This document shows positions 28,298-38,959 of a DNA stretch of 64,000 nucleotides, piece by piece. Source of the DNA: Arenibacter aquaticus (GTDB lineage: Bacteria; Bacteroidota; Bacteroidia; Flavobacteriales; Flavobacteriaceae). The translations under genes were made by a program, and so were the position numbers. The notes beneath the pieces are model-generated. The model ran no database searches. It saw only the letters and a program-made list of their open reading frames with translations, and was not told where the DNA came from. Every line of letters begins with the position of its first letter. Position 1 is the first letter of the stretch. The stretch covers positions 368,282 through 432,281 of the forward strand of contig NZ_RQPJ01000005.1 in NCBI RefSeq assembly GCF_003957295.1, written 5' to 3'.

Positions 28298-28338
28298 TGT
28301 GCTCAAAAATAGATTGCTATTTTATCAAAACCAGATTA

Positions 28339-30774
28339 TTATATCCCGACTTTCTCTGGATTTCCAGCCGTTTTGATTTCCAACTTCAGACTAGCCTCTT
28401 CTTGCGCCGAAAAGGTACAATCAACCTTAATTTTATGACCTCCACTACTGATATTAAGTTTTTCTGGGTCTATCGGGATGCTTTTTATTCTATTCCAGGA
28501 TTTATCGTACAGCACAACCTCATTACCACCGTCGTACTTCAGATTCTCTCCTTTGTCTATAGTGATATCCAATTTAACTTTTTTGAAATCATCCAACTCA
28601 ATGGTTATGCCGGATACCTTGGTATTCTTTGTAGTCAAAATAAATTTAATTGGCTGCTGGGAATATATATTTTTATACTGGAACTCTGACCAAACCGGCT
28701 CTCCAGGTTGTCTAATCTTCAGCTGGTGCTCAAAGCGCTGAACGGAATATGGGGTTAAATTCCAACTATTTTCCGATACCGTTTCCAAAGAGAACTCATC
28801 ATTGATATTTTCCATCCTCTTCTTTTGTTCCTCGGTAAAAGCTCCGGCGAGTCGCGCCTTTTCCCACTGTTTTATTTTCTCCAATATCTCATCCCCAAAC
28901 CCGTTCTTTTTAACAAGATCCACAGAGGTGACCAGCGCATAGCCGGCGTCAAATGCAGCACTCCTGGCCAACATCCATTCTATGTCTTCCAAGCTGGTAT
29001 TGTCCCGCATGCTAAACCAGCCCAACATACAGGGAATAAAATTTCTCCTAAAATAATCCTGATTCAATAAGCGATATGAAGTCTGACTTTCCCTAAAACC
29101 GGCGTACCATGGTTCTCCCCAGTTCATACGAGTAAACATGTGCCAAAAATAATGGCCTGGTCTACTAGCATCCATAATATAATTATTCTTTACCTCGGGT
29201 TCCAAATTACTATACCATGCATCCACAAATAACAACTCTCCGTATGCGCCCATTCCTGTTGAATAGTTCCCTTCCAAACCATCGAAGGATATTTGTTTTA
29301 AACCCGTTTTATTATATAGATCCGCTATTATCGTTGACATTTCCACCCCAAGTTCCATATTGGCCAAAAGCGTCTTATAACCGTGGTCTGCCAATTTTGA
29401 AATTTTATCGCCCTGGTTATGACCAATAGCCTGTGTCCCAAAGGCTCCCCGTTGACAATTTAACAACACCCAAGGAGTCGTTTCCGTGACACTTTCGTAT
29501 CTAATTATTTCATCACCAACTACCACTGCGTGAAGGTTGTTGTTGCTCATTTGGTTAAAAAAGGATGGATCTTTAATTTCGATATTTTTATCCTCTACAT
29601 CTATATCATTGACAAGAAAACTGGACCCTACCTTTGCCAATCTTTTATCTGGAACAGGTGTTACGTAGGGGTCATTGGTGGTTATAAAGTTGGACAAGGT
29701 GTGGGCACCTAATTTAATTCCCTCCTGTTCTGCCTTTTCTACACATTCTTTCATGCTATCCCAATTATTGGGAAATGCTTCTTTATGTAATTCGAAATGT
29801 CCCCAATTTACAAATGGCCCGGGGTGGTACAGGTATTGCAGGCCTGCCTTTTTGGTCAGGGCTATGGCATCATCAATATTTGTTGTCCCAAAGTCTTGGA
29901 TTAAATAGGCGGCAGTAGCTGTTTTAGCCCTTTTACTCCAAACCCCATCTATGGTTGGATGTGGTAAGCCTTCTGCCAATTCTATTGCTTCAAGGGTATT
30001 GAGCACTTCTTCTGGGCTACACCCGAACAAGGCGATTTTAGAGCCTACTATACCCTTGTCCTCGAATGCCGGAGCCACATACTGCTCATGGTCCATGGCA
30101 GGGATGACCCTTTCCTGATTCCTATTTCTGGTGTACGCCTGTAAAGAACTCCCATAATCTTTGGGCATAGCCGTATGTCCTCTATAAAGTATGTTTAGGG
30201 AATCTGAAATATCTACCAAACTAGTAGTTCCGAAAATATCAAAAGAGGGTGTTGAGTCGTCCTCGGCAGAAGGGTACCCGCCCAGTGTTCTTTTGTTCAA
30301 GGCTTGAATTCCAATAGCAAATTCCTTGTTGCGGACCACCCCTACAGTTTCTCCAATGGTTTCTTTAATGGATGTCTCAAAAGGTCCCCACAAAACCAAT
30401 TCAATTTCGTTTTCTTTGGTAATCGACATAAGCTCCAAAGTAAGGTACCCTTCTTTTTCTTTCAGAGCAACCTCTGCTTCTATGCCATTTTTTGGATAGC
30501 TTAACATAATAGTATCCTCCAGTTCCTTAATATCACAAGATGCTGGATATTCCAATTCTCCGTTAACCCTGATTGCCAAAATGGATTTGGGGTCCATACC
30601 CTGATATAAGTAATTCTTTCCACTTTGGGAATCATCCAAAGTCTTGATAGCCCCATATTGGTCAAATCCAATATCAAGATCACCTGCCGAATACATATTC
30701 TGTTTGTTATCGGTACAGGAAGCCAACATTACCAAAATTGCCAAAATCAACAATTTGAGGATATTTATTTTCAT
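28339..30774 (-). CDS. Putative glycoside-hydrolase-like lipoprotein, family unassigned (paralogue A)
   Basis: An 811-residue lipoprotein with its lipobox Cys at residue 20 (LASC). It aligns by eye along its length with the 819-residue protein at 38960-41419. Shared blocks are 'LVLWGPF', 'YLYHPGPFVNWGHF', 'LGAHTLSNFITTNDPYVTP', 'VGDEIIRYE', 'NCQRGAFGT', 'ISFDGLEG', 'MNWGEPWYAGFRESQ' and 'DIEWMLARSAAFDAGYAL'. The layout is a beta-sandwich N-terminal part, a central barrel-like domain with Asp/Glu-rich motifs and a C-terminal beta domain, all typical of glycan-active enzymes. No CAZy family can be named from the sequence. It is last gene of the GH172-GH36-like operon, 28 bp after the previous gene. 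Confidence 0.65.
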   Translation of the reverse strand: MKINILKLLILAILVMLASCTDNKQNMYSAGDLDIGFDQYGAIKTLDDSQSGKNYLYQGMDPKSILAIRVNGELEYPASCDIKELEDTIMLSYPKNGIEAEVALKEKEGYLTLELMSITKENEIELVLWGPFETSIKETIGETVGVVRNKEFAIGIQALNKRTLGGYPSAEDDSTPSFDIFGTTSLVDISDSLNILYRGHTAMPKDYGSSLQAYTRNRNQERVIPAMDHEQYVAPAFEDKGIVGSKIALFGCSPEEVLNTLEAIELAEGLPHPTIDGVWSKRAKTATAAYLIQDFGTTNIDDAIALTKKAGLQYLYHPGPFVNWGHFELHKEAFPNNWDSMKECVEKAEQEGIKLGAHTLSNFITTNDPYVTPVPDKRLAKVGSSFLVNDIDVEDKNIEIKDPSFFNQMSNNNLHAVVVGDEIIRYESVTETTPWVLLNCQRGAFGTQAIGHNQGDKISKLADHGYKTLLANMELGVEMSTIIADLYNKTGLKQISFDGLEGNYSTGMGAYGELLFVDAWYSNLEPEVKNNYIMDASRPGHYFWHMFTRMNWGEPWYAGFRESQTSYRLLNQDYFRRNFIPCMLGWFSMRDNTSLEDIEWMLARSAAFDAGYALVTSVDLVKKNGFGDEILEKIKQWEKARLAGAFTEEQKKRMENINDEFSLETVSENSWNLTPYSVQRFEHQLKIRQPGEPVWSEFQYKNIYSQQPIKFILTTKNTKVSGITIELDDFKKVKLDITIDKGENLKYDGGNEVVLYDKSWNRIKSIPIDPEKLNISSGGHKIKVDCTFSAQEEASLKLEIKTAGNPEKVGI

Positions 30775-30802
30775 AGTAAATAGCTTATATATTAATGTGT
30801 TA

Positions 30803-32875
30803 TTAATGGAATTCCAAAATCTTTACTTCTCCTGGTTTTAGGACAATTCTTAATTCTTCCCCATACTTATAACCTTTATTGACAAATTCTGGGCTATTGG
30901 CCAATGGGGATGATACCTGAAAGTGATCCTTTCCCTTGACAAGACCTAATTTCCGGTCTAAAATTACCGAATAAGTCCGTTGATCTCCTGAAGGATTATG
31001 GAAAGATATATACCCTCCGTTTTCATTCCAGCCCGTATACCCATATACCTGGGCTTCCTTTGGGTCCCCACCATGCATTCTTGCTCTTTTAAAATATGGA
31101 AACACAGACTTCGTCCACTTCAGGCCATCTGCCAAAACATCCCAATCATCCTGTGAAAGTTCTTGGGTTTTAATATACAGTTCTATAAAACCCGTTCCCC
31201 GCGACAGATTCATCCATAAATATTGTGAAAATGCCTCCCGACTTTCTCCGGTTCCCACTTTTTTGGGTTCATGATTAAAGACCGAATTTAATGGGAACTG
31301 TGTATTTTCCTTTTTCCATGTATCATAATACACTCCATCCCGGTAGACCAATTCCTCTGTTCTATTGCTTCCGCCAGCTGCATCCCCAGCATTGATCATC
31401 CACACGGCATCTATGTACATTAGCCACCAAGGGCTTAGATACGCCCCATTGGATATCACCACATACACAGTAGGGTCTACTTCATGTTGTTTCTTGAACA
31501 GATCCATCAACCGCTCTGTTCCGGCAACGAGATAATAAGTTTTTAATTCATCAAATTTCGAATCGTTTAGTAGTGCATCTGATGCCGATAATCCTTTTGT
31601 TCCCAATTGCGGCATATAAGGTATTCCGTATTTATCACCATGGAGTTCAAATTCCCTAGTATTAAGGTGTCCGAACACGCCATCCAATTTAAAATAATTC
31701 ACCCCCTGTTTTGTTAGTTCCAGTATTCTATCTTCCAACAAATCCATATATTTAGGACCGGCCATGGACATCCATTTGCCCATGGTTTCAAACCCCTGCT
31801 CTTTAAGTTTCTGCGCCGCAGGTTCTGCCCCAAAAAGACAGCCCGGGCTCATCCACAACCCAAGTTTGGACCGAACAGCCGCTACATTATTAAAACTGGT
31901 GTTGAAGTCTGGATCAAATTTCCCGTTCACCGTCCATGATTTATTGGACCAATCTGCCTGTACATCTTGCCATCCATCATCTATTACAAAGGCACTAAGT
32001 GGATCCACGCCTCTTTCCTCCACCAATTCCTGATGGACCTTTGACAAACTAATTCCAAATTTTTCCTTATCCACCCCACTATAAAAATCAAACCAGCTGT
32101 TGTATTGAATCTGCAGTCTTAACGGTCGTGCACGAACCCTGTCTATATAGTCATAAAATGTATCCTGAATATATGCAGGATCGTCCCCTACCCCGATAAC
32201 TCCTTTGTAAGTGGTATACGTTTCCCCAGCTGTTAATTCTTTACCATATAGATAACCACAATATCCCGATCCATCCTCGACAAAATTGGATGATGCTGGG
32301 AATTCCACTCCAAAAAACATAGCCGATTTCACGGCATAAAGAGGTTGGCCCAGTCCAGGTTTCCATTGGGCCATACCCCGTGAGGTTATTTTTTTAATTT
32401 GATATGGTTGATGCATATCTTCCAAAGCAATGGTCTCCACATCCAACCTTTCTATAATAACCGCCTCTTCCGATCTTATATTAAGGTATTTATAGATATA
32501 AAAATCGCCCCTTTCACCTTCATATACAACCTCAACTTCCAATCCATGTTCTTTATTCTCCAAGAGGAAACCAAGGGAGGAATTGTCCATCGGTAGCACC
32601 TTGATCACTTCAAAGTCCTCTGAGCTCAAGATCTTATCAGAGCCCTCAATATGGGTCCCTTCCGAAATACGGAGCCTAAATTCTTCTCTGTTCTTTGGCA
32701 CCATATTCTTGCCCGTTATGTTATTTTGTATCTCTAGGGTACTTAATTGGCCATCTTCATTTATACCAATAACCCTTGTTACCGATCCGGTTTCAATAAC
32801 GTATTCTTTTTTGGTATCACAACCAATGTTTACCAATAGAGTAAATAGTATAAATGATTTTAATATAGAATTCAT
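30803..32875 (-). CDS. GH36-like alpha-galactosidase-type lipoprotein
   Basis: A 690-residue lipoprotein with its lipobox Cys at residue 19 (NIGC). An N-terminal beta-sandwich (to ~250) leads into a clan GH-D barrel with 'YNSWFDFYSG', 'AFVIDDGWQ' (D299-D300), 'LWMSPG' and the nucleophile motif YFKLDG (D398). The acid/base is probably the Asp of 'MINAGDAAGG'. Clan GH-D retaining enzymes cleave alpha-galactosides or alpha-N-acetylgalactosaminides. Which of these it removes cannot be told. It is the middle gene of the minus-strand operon, 18 bp after the GH172-type gene, and should be induced with it through the shared operator at 35034-35124. Confidence 0.82.
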   Translation of the reverse strand: MNSILKSFILFTLLVNIGCDTKKEYVIETGSVTRVIGINEDGQLSTLEIQNNITGKNMVPKNREEFRLRISEGTHIEGSDKILSSEDFEVIKVLPMDNSSLGFLLENKEHGLEVEVVYEGERGDFYIYKYLNIRSEEAVIIERLDVETIALEDMHQPYQIKKITSRGMAQWKPGLGQPLYAVKSAMFFGVEFPASSNFVEDGSGYCGYLYGKELTAGETYTTYKGVIGVGDDPAYIQDTFYDYIDRVRARPLRLQIQYNSWFDFYSGVDKEKFGISLSKVHQELVEERGVDPLSAFVIDDGWQDVQADWSNKSWTVNGKFDPDFNTSFNNVAAVRSKLGLWMSPGCLFGAEPAAQKLKEQGFETMGKWMSMAGPKYMDLLEDRILELTKQGVNYFKLDGVFGHLNTREFELHGDKYGIPYMPQLGTKGLSASDALLNDSKFDELKTYYLVAGTERLMDLFKKQHEVDPTVYVVISNGAYLSPWWLMYIDAVWMINAGDAAGGSNRTEELVYRDGVYYDTWKKENTQFPLNSVFNHEPKKVGTGESREAFSQYLWMNLSRGTGFIELYIKTQELSQDDWDVLADGLKWTKSVFPYFKRARMHGGDPKEAQVYGYTGWNENGGYISFHNPSGDQRTYSVILDRKLGLVKGKDHFQVSSPLANSPEFVNKGYKYGEELRIVLKPGEVKILEFH

Positions 32876-32893
32876 AAATATATTGTATCGCTA

Positions 32894-34990
32894 TTATTTT
32901 TTATTAAGGAAGTTATTTTTAATCAGAAAGAAATCTAATCCCAAAGCAAACTTATTGCCAATCCCTTCCGAATCCGGGTTATGGCCGATGAATGTAATAC
33001 GCACCACAAACGAATTATCGTTCGGGTTGCACTTTCCCAGGTCCAAATAGGGATTTATGACCCCGGCATGTTGTGAATAGAGGTCTTGATCTATTTTCTT
33101 GACCCCATTTACAACAATATCGAATCTTCCACTAGTAGGTCCCACAGCGGCGCAAAGAAAAATTCGGGAGGCTTCAAATTGCTCGCTTATCTTAATTTCG
33201 ACGTAGTCGCCAGGTTTCTCGAACCACAAATTCTTCATAGCGCCAGAACTTATTTCTCCCCACATAGGAATTTCATGAAGATTTTCTATTACACCATTAC
33301 TTACTCTGGCCAAGGGCAGCAGTTCCGCTTCCAAAGCATTGTCCACAATATATTGTGTGCCTTTGGCTTTTTCCATCACCCTTTCCAGGTCCAATATAGT
33401 GGGTAGATTGGCCGCAGCGTACGTTGGCAATGGTGGCTTATTGTGAACCACACCCGGAACACCATACCAAAAAGTTGTTTGTGCATATTGAAGAAAATGG
33501 GATTTACTGCGTTTGCCACAAGACGATTCCACATCAAATTTAATTTGGTTTTTAAATGGTATTGCATCCAATACACGGGTTCTTGTACATACATTGTACC
33601 CCTTCGATTTTTGACCAACAATAATATTTCCCAAAAATGGTTTTGAAAACTCATCTTTGGGTGTAGGCACTACACCACCAGCCCATCCGTAATAGTCTTC
33701 GGTCCCTGTTCCAAAATGAGATGGAAAGTTGGCCTGCAAATCATCATCTATATATATTTTCTCATCCCCTTCTCCCCACCAGCCTTCAATAGGGTTAAGA
33801 ACAGACCATTCATCACCTACCACCACTCCTTTGCCAGTTGCGCTCAAAAAATTATAATCGTATAGCGGGAAGGTGGGGGTAGGTGCATCAGTTTGCCAGG
33901 TGGCGTAAAAGTGCATGGTATTGGAGGTCCATTTCATTTCCTTGGTCGTGACGGACATTTTAACCTTCACTTTTTCTTTTCCAAGATTCTCAACAACCAG
34001 CTGACCGCTATTCTTATATGGCATTACCCAACGGCAAATCATATTGCCGTCTTTGGTAACCGATCTCTCCCACATATCATAAGGTTGCATTTTACCCACA
34101 TTGTTAAAAAAGTCGCCCACAGGGGCCCATATTGTTTCCTCATCATCAAAGTTGGACTTTAGTACCAGGGAGCGCAAGGCTTGGGCCATATTGGAAGTAG
34201 CCGTAAGCTTGATCTGAAATTCCTGAACGGAATTATTTCCTTTTGGAAGGTCAAAAATTATAGACTCCGAAGGACCAATAGACTTTTCTTGTTCCTTTAC
34301 GACTCCACTAGCAAGTGTGTATTCAGTTAACATTGTCCCCACTTTGTCTCTCAGCTTGGAAGCCTTATCAAAATCTTCCATAGTAAAAGTTCTCACCTTG
34401 GTACCTATTGGGTATTTTCTGAAATTAATGATATTATAAAAAGCTTTCTTATCCATGGTAATTTTACAGCTCTTGGCATATGGAATGGGAAAATAAAGAT
34501 TCCCTGCCCTAGCCGATACATCTGCAAAGGGAGGTTTTATAAAATCTTTCCCTTGTACAAGGTTGAAGAAATTAGTGGAAATTACGGGATTTGGATTGTC
34601 GTCCAAGTATATATTAATATTTGCTCCCTCTGTATTGTCCAACCCATAATAAAAGCACACTGCCCAGATTTTGGTAATTACACCCGGCCCAACATCCTCC
34701 ATTAGCACCCATTCTTTTTTTCCTTTGTTTTCCTCCTTGCGAACAAATGACACCCCATCACTATCTGCAAACCAACCTGGCAGATCTGGAGAAACCGATT
34801 CCCTATTATAGCTGCTTGCCTGTTTGGATTGATAATTGGAAGATGGAAACTGCGTAATCTTCTCGCGATCCACCATTTCCTTCAATAGGCTGGTAATATT
34901 CACTTCCTTTTCCTGGGCATATATCCCCATAATTGAGGATATAAAAAATATCATTAAAAGTGTCCTTAAGGAAATTGTACTCTTTTTCAA
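32894..34990 (-). CDS. GH172-type (DUF2961) glycoside hydrolase
   Basis: A 698-residue exported protein with a signal peptide ending 'SIMGIYAQ'. The DUF2961/GH172 core is recognised by 'DGVSFVRKEENKGKKEWVLMEDVGPGVITKIW', 'GNLYFPIPYAKSCKITMD' and 'HFGTGTEDYYGWAGG'. Characterised GH172 members act on furanosides such as alpha-D-fructofuranose and alpha-D-arabinofuranose linkages, and they form oligomers. The C-terminal third has an extra beta domain ('GDYVEIKISEQFEASRIFLCAAVG') that may bind carbohydrate. It is first gene of a three-gene operon led by one of the four shared operator-promoters, so it is probably a core enzyme of the PUL. Confidence 0.87.
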   Translation of the reverse strand: MKKSTISLRTLLMIFFISSIMGIYAQEKEVNITSLLKEMVDREKITQFPSSNYQSKQASSYNRESVSPDLPGWFADSDGVSFVRKEENKGKKEWVLMEDVGPGVITKIWAVCFYYGLDNTEGANINIYLDDNPNPVISTNFFNLVQGKDFIKPPFADVSARAGNLYFPIPYAKSCKITMDKKAFYNIINFRKYPIGTKVRTFTMEDFDKASKLRDKVGTMLTEYTLASGVVKEQEKSIGPSESIIFDLPKGNNSVQEFQIKLTATSNMAQALRSLVLKSNFDDEETIWAPVGDFFNNVGKMQPYDMWERSVTKDGNMICRWVMPYKNSGQLVVENLGKEKVKVKMSVTTKEMKWTSNTMHFYATWQTDAPTPTFPLYDYNFLSATGKGVVVGDEWSVLNPIEGWWGEGDEKIYIDDDLQANFPSHFGTGTEDYYGWAGGVVPTPKDEFSKPFLGNIIVGQKSKGYNVCTRTRVLDAIPFKNQIKFDVESSCGKRSKSHFLQYAQTTFWYGVPGVVHNKPPLPTYAAANLPTILDLERVMEKAKGTQYIVDNALEAELLPLARVSNGVIENLHEIPMWGEISSGAMKNLWFEKPGDYVEIKISEQFEASRIFLCAAVGPTSGRFDIVVNGVKKIDQDLYSQHAGVINPYLDLGKCNPNDNSFVVRITFIGHNPDSEGIGNKFALGLDFFLIKNNFLNKK

Positions 34991-35033
34991 AAATTAAAAT
35001 TTAGATTTAACGACCCGTTAATTATTTCACGAA

Positions 35034-35124
35034 CAAGTATAAATAACAAATCCAATAATTTGGTCTTTTGGTACAGATTGGGACAAACAAATCCCTGAAA
35101 AAACAACCCAATGAGCATTGGGAC
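35034..35124 (-). promoter_or_regulatory. Shared PUL operator-promoter, copy A (GH172 operon)
   Basis: In transcription order: palindrome at 35124-35105 (18 of 20 bases match GTCCCAATGAGCATTGGGAC or its complement), 20 bp, third half-site GTCCCAAT at 35084-35077, 10 bp, a weak -33 region (35066-35058), 16 bp, and the -7 box TATACTTG at 35041-35034. The GH172 ATG lies 44 bp further on. The remaining part of 34991-35302 shows nothing else. Confidence 0.72.
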
Positions 35125-35302
35125 ACTATCCAGAGGAACATAACAGTTTTCAAAATTCCAATAGAGAACCAAATAAATAACCAACTACCTTTTATTCGCA
35201 AGTTTTGATTTTTCCATTCACATTATTTATCAAAATCCATTCATTTATCAAACTGGATTAATATTGGCCATTGGTCAACCAAAAATTATTGGCTCTCTTG
35301 AA

Positions 35303-38300
35303 TCAATTCACTTTTATCAATTGTGCCCTACCATTATTGACCGCTACTACCAAGGCCTTATGGTTTTTATAAACAATAAGCTTCATCTCTTTTACATCCT
35401 GTGAAATATTCAAACCCGATTTCCCCATAGGTATGGGCTCAAAAACAAACTGGCCATGGCCTTTTAAAAACAGACCCAAGCTAGCATCATTTCTTGTGGT
35501 CTCTATTTCAGAGCCATAAAGATTACCGGCTATAACAATATCTTTTATACCATCCTTATCAAAATCATACATTACGGAACTATTAATGTTGGAAACTTGG
35601 GCCATATTGGGCAATGGTCTAATATTGAATTTACCATTCCCCAAATTTTCCATGCTGACACTTTCAAAAGTCTTGGCCTCATAATGCAGGGCATTATTCA
35701 AGTTGGAATCACCGTAAATATCCTGCAGGGTTGATGATGCAAACTCATTGTAGGTTGCGAATTTCTTTTTTATTTCCGGTATTTGTTGGGAGGAACAAGA
35801 CCTGCCTCGTAGGGGGTATTGGGTTCCGTAATTATAGTAACTTAATACGATATCATTTTTTCCGTTTTCATCAAAATCACCATAATGAACGGAAAATGGT
35901 TCATTTTCTTTTGCCTTGTATTTATAATTCAATCCTAAATTTCCAACAACATAATCAGCATCTCCATCACCATCCATATCCTCACTTGAAATACTAGACC
36001 ACCATCCCGTTGTGTTTTGCAAATTGAATTTTTCAGTGCTATTAACAAAATCCCCCCCTATATTCTCCAATATGGAGATTGGCATCCACATTCCAGTAAC
36101 CAATAAATCCAAATCCCCATCACTATCAAAATCGGTCCAAACTGCATCGGTCACCATACCCAACTTATCCAATACATTGGTATTGGTTTTTACAAAACCC
36201 AAGGCCCCAGTTTCCACGAGCTGATTTTCTAACAAATAACTATCCGCCGGTTCGGGATAACGTCCTGGAACTTGCCGTCCGCCAACGAACAGATCCATAT
36301 CCCCGTCATTGTCATAATCGGCAACCTTTACCCTAGATCCACTTGCCTTAATCAAGGGCAGCTTGTTTACTGCTAGCTGAAAATTTCCTTTGCCATCGTT
36401 CAGATACAATCTGTCCTGATAGTTTTCCGAATCCAGTTCAAACTCATTACCACCTGAAACCACAAAAAGATCTTGATCCCCGTCATTATCGGCATCAAAA
36501 AAAACAGCCCCCATATCTTCCCTGTTTAGGTCAGGAATAAGCTTTAAGGGACTTTCCCTAAAGGAACCAGAATTTTGTTGCAAATACAGTTTACCTAAGC
36601 CTTCGTTGGGTCCACCAATGTAAAAATCCTCCAATCCATTGCCGTCTATATCCGCAACCGCAATTCCCGATCCTAAGGTAGACATGCGATGGGGCAACAA
36701 TATCTCACGCCCAAAATCATCATACTTATTTTCTTTATGTACATAATTTATATTCGCCGCATCGGAAACATCTTCAAATAATACTAAATCCATTTTATTA
36801 GGGGGTGCTTGGCTATTTTTAGCATCATTAAGATCATACGCCAATGTTCGGTTTACCTTGATTTTTTTATAAATTGAGGACTGACCATTGAACCAATCTA
36901 TTCTTAAACTGTCTATAGTGTTGATTTGATTTAATCCAAAATGTACTACTTCCTCACTACTGGAATTAATTCCTCTGGCATTGGTCAATTGTGAGATTTG
37001 TACCCCATTCTTATGAAACAAGGTAACCTTAGTCCCAAAAAAGCTTTGACCTAACTTGCCCTTTTTGAAATGTATCCTCAAGTAATTATTCTTTTTCTTC
37101 TCGGAGGTGTTGTTCCTATATACATAGGCCACCTCATCTATATTATTAACTACCAAATCCAAGTCCCCGTCATTGTCCAAATCTCCATAGGCTGCACCTG
37201 TTGAAAATGTCTTTTGGGATAAACCCCATTGTTCAGAAACTTTTTCAAATTTCATCCCATTGACATTCCTATACATATAGTTTAGAATTTTATTGGAAGG
37301 AAAAAAAGACAATAACTTATCCAAATCGGCATACTTCCAAACGTCAAAATTTTTGTTGCCCTCATTATTGTAGTTTGTATCAATATCCCCTATGTACTGG
37401 TCCAATTTCTTTAAGGCATCGGTATTTCCAATCTCATGTCTAATCCCATTGGTCACGAAAAGATCAAGGCGTCCATCATTATCAAAATCGGCCAATAGGG
37501 GGGACCAACTCCAATCCGTGTTGGAAACACCTGCCATTTGGGATATTTCACTAAAAAGCATGTTCCCATGTACGTCCACTCCGTTGTTAAGCTGTAATGT
37601 ATTGAACATATATTGATAATGTCCACCTCTACTAACATTGTTCCAAAACTCTGAGGGGTTCATGGAGCTCATATTACTTTTGAGCCTATAATTATCCTCG
37701 GCCACCATATCTAGAACAACGAAATCTAACCAACCATCATTATTGATATCCCCTAAATCGGTACCCATACTGAAATAAGAGGTATGCTTTATATTCTCAT
37801 AAATTTTATTGGTAAAGGTTCCATTTCCATTGTTGATATAAAAAAAATCAGGGCCCAAATAATCGTTTGCCACGTAAATATCCTGCCATCCGTCCATATT
37901 GAAATCCCCTATACTTGAACTTAATCCATAACCAAAATTGCTAACACCCCCGTTATTGGAGATTTCATAAAATTTATGGTCTTTGTTCTCCAACAACCTA
38001 TAATTTTGGGTCGGAGATATTTTTTCTTCATTGTTTGCAGGTGCCAAAAATGAAGAGTTTTTGGGTTGATTGATCAAAAAAACATCAAAATCCCCGTCCC
38101 TGTCAAAATCAAAAAAATTGGCCTCTGTAGTCCTATTTCTATCATCAAGGTTAAAGTCTGCTGCAGCTTCCACAAAAGTTAGGTCACCGTTATTGATATA
38201 TAATTCATTCTGACGTAATTCTTCCCTGTCATCATAGAGGCTTTTGCAAACGTAGATATCTTTAAATCCGTCATTATTAATATCCACCATACTGACATGG

Positions 38301-38659
38301 GTAGACCAGCCCCCTTTGTCCAATATCCCCGCTGCCAGGGTAATATCCTCAAATTTTAAATCTCCCTTATTGAGGTACAGTTTATCTCCTACCTGATTTC
38401 CCGTAAAATATATATCAAGAAGTCCGTCATTATTAATATCGCCAATAGCTACTCCACCGCCCTTATAAAAACCTTTATAAACAAATATGTTATCCTGATT
38501 GGTTTGATGAAGTAGATTCTTAAAATTGATATTGGTTCCCGAAGGATCTAGTTGGGTAAAAAGTACTTCGGCCCTATGAGATCCATCATTTTGTGAATAA
38601 GACTGCAATGTAATGACCAAAGTCCAAATTACTAGGAGTATGTTATTTCCTCTTTTCAT
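35303..38659 (-). CDS. Secreted FG-GAP/VCBS repeat protein with ASPIC/UnbV region
   Basis: An 1118-residue exported protein with a signal peptide ending 'LQSYSQ'. It contains many FG-GAP/VCBS beta-propeller repeats with calcium-loop DxDxDG motifs ('GDINNDGLLDIYFTG', 'DADNDGDQDLFVVSG', 'DFDSDGDLDLLVTG'). An ASPIC/UnbV-like segment lies near residues 520-600 ('LRIHFKKGKLGQSFFGTKVTLF'). Such proteins are common in flavobacterial PULs, where they probably bind glycans or other surface proteins; none of the enzymatic motifs seen in the neighbours is present. It lies between the two halves of the PUL without its own copy of the shared operator. Confidence 0.85.
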   Translation of the reverse strand: MKRGNNILLVIWTLVITLQSYSQNDGSHRAEVLFTQLDPSGTNINFKNLLHQTNQDNIFVYKGFYKGGGVAIGDINNDGLLDIYFTGNQVGDKLYLNKGDLKFEDITLAAGILDKGGWSTHVSMVDINNDGFKDIYVCKSLYDDREELRQNELYINNGDLTFVEAAADFNLDDRNRTTEANFFDFDRDGDFDVFLINQPKNSSFLAPANNEEKISPTQNYRLLENKDHKFYEISNNGGVSNFGYGLSSSIGDFNMDGWQDIYVANDYLGPDFFYINNGNGTFTNKIYENIKHTSYFSMGTDLGDINNDGWLDFVVLDMVAEDNYRLKSNMSSMNPSEFWNNVSRGGHYQYMFNTLQLNNGVDVHGNMLFSEISQMAGVSNTDWSWSPLLADFDNDGRLDLFVTNGIRHEIGNTDALKKLDQYIGDIDTNYNNEGNKNFDVWKYADLDKLLSFFPSNKILNYMYRNVNGMKFEKVSEQWGLSQKTFSTGAAYGDLDNDGDLDLVVNNIDEVAYVYRNNTSEKKKNNYLRIHFKKGKLGQSFFGTKVTLFHKNGVQISQLTNARGINSSSEEVVHFGLNQINTIDSLRIDWFNGQSSIYKKIKVNRTLAYDLNDAKNSQAPPNKMDLVLFEDVSDAANINYVHKENKYDDFGREILLPHRMSTLGSGIAVADIDGNGLEDFYIGGPNEGLGKLYLQQNSGSFRESPLKLIPDLNREDMGAVFFDADNDGDQDLFVVSGGNEFELDSENYQDRLYLNDGKGNFQLAVNKLPLIKASGSRVKVADYDNDGDMDLFVGGRQVPGRYPEPADSYLLENQLVETGALGFVKTNTNVLDKLGMVTDAVWTDFDSDGDLDLLVTGMWMPISILENIGGDFVNSTEKFNLQNTTGWWSSISSEDMDGDGDADYVVGNLGLNYKYKAKENEPFSVHYGDFDENGKNDIVLSYYNYGTQYPLRGRSCSSQQIPEIKKKFATYNEFASSTLQDIYGDSNLNNALHYEAKTFESVSMENLGNGKFNIRPLPNMAQVSNINSSVMYDFDKDGIKDIVIAGNLYGSEIETTRNDASLGLFLKGHGQFVFEPIPMGKSGLNISQDVKEMKLIVYKNHKALVVAVNNGRAQLIKVN

Positions 38660-38959
38660 ATTAGGTATTTTATTTTTGTTTTTGGGCGCACTGGGCGAAA
38701 ACCCTATGGAATGTTCAAATTTAACCGTTAGGTATATACCGGTCCTTTCGTCCTTTAAGAATAATTTACCGCCTTGGAGTGGAATCTCTTTACACTTCCA
38801 CCTCCTTCAGCCTTAAGTCTATTGGCCTTTACAGTATTGATTCTTTACAACACAACTAGGGTCATTCATATGCCAATCCTTGGTTACCGGCATTTTCCTT
38901 ATTCCATGTATCTCCTCCTATTCTATGGTAAAACAAAAGGAGATAAGCAGACTAGTCAA

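Noticed and set aside
28064..28306. Small open frames between ssrA and the PUL
   Set aside because: They overlap the strong hairpin at 28255-28297, have no family resemblance and no promoter signal.
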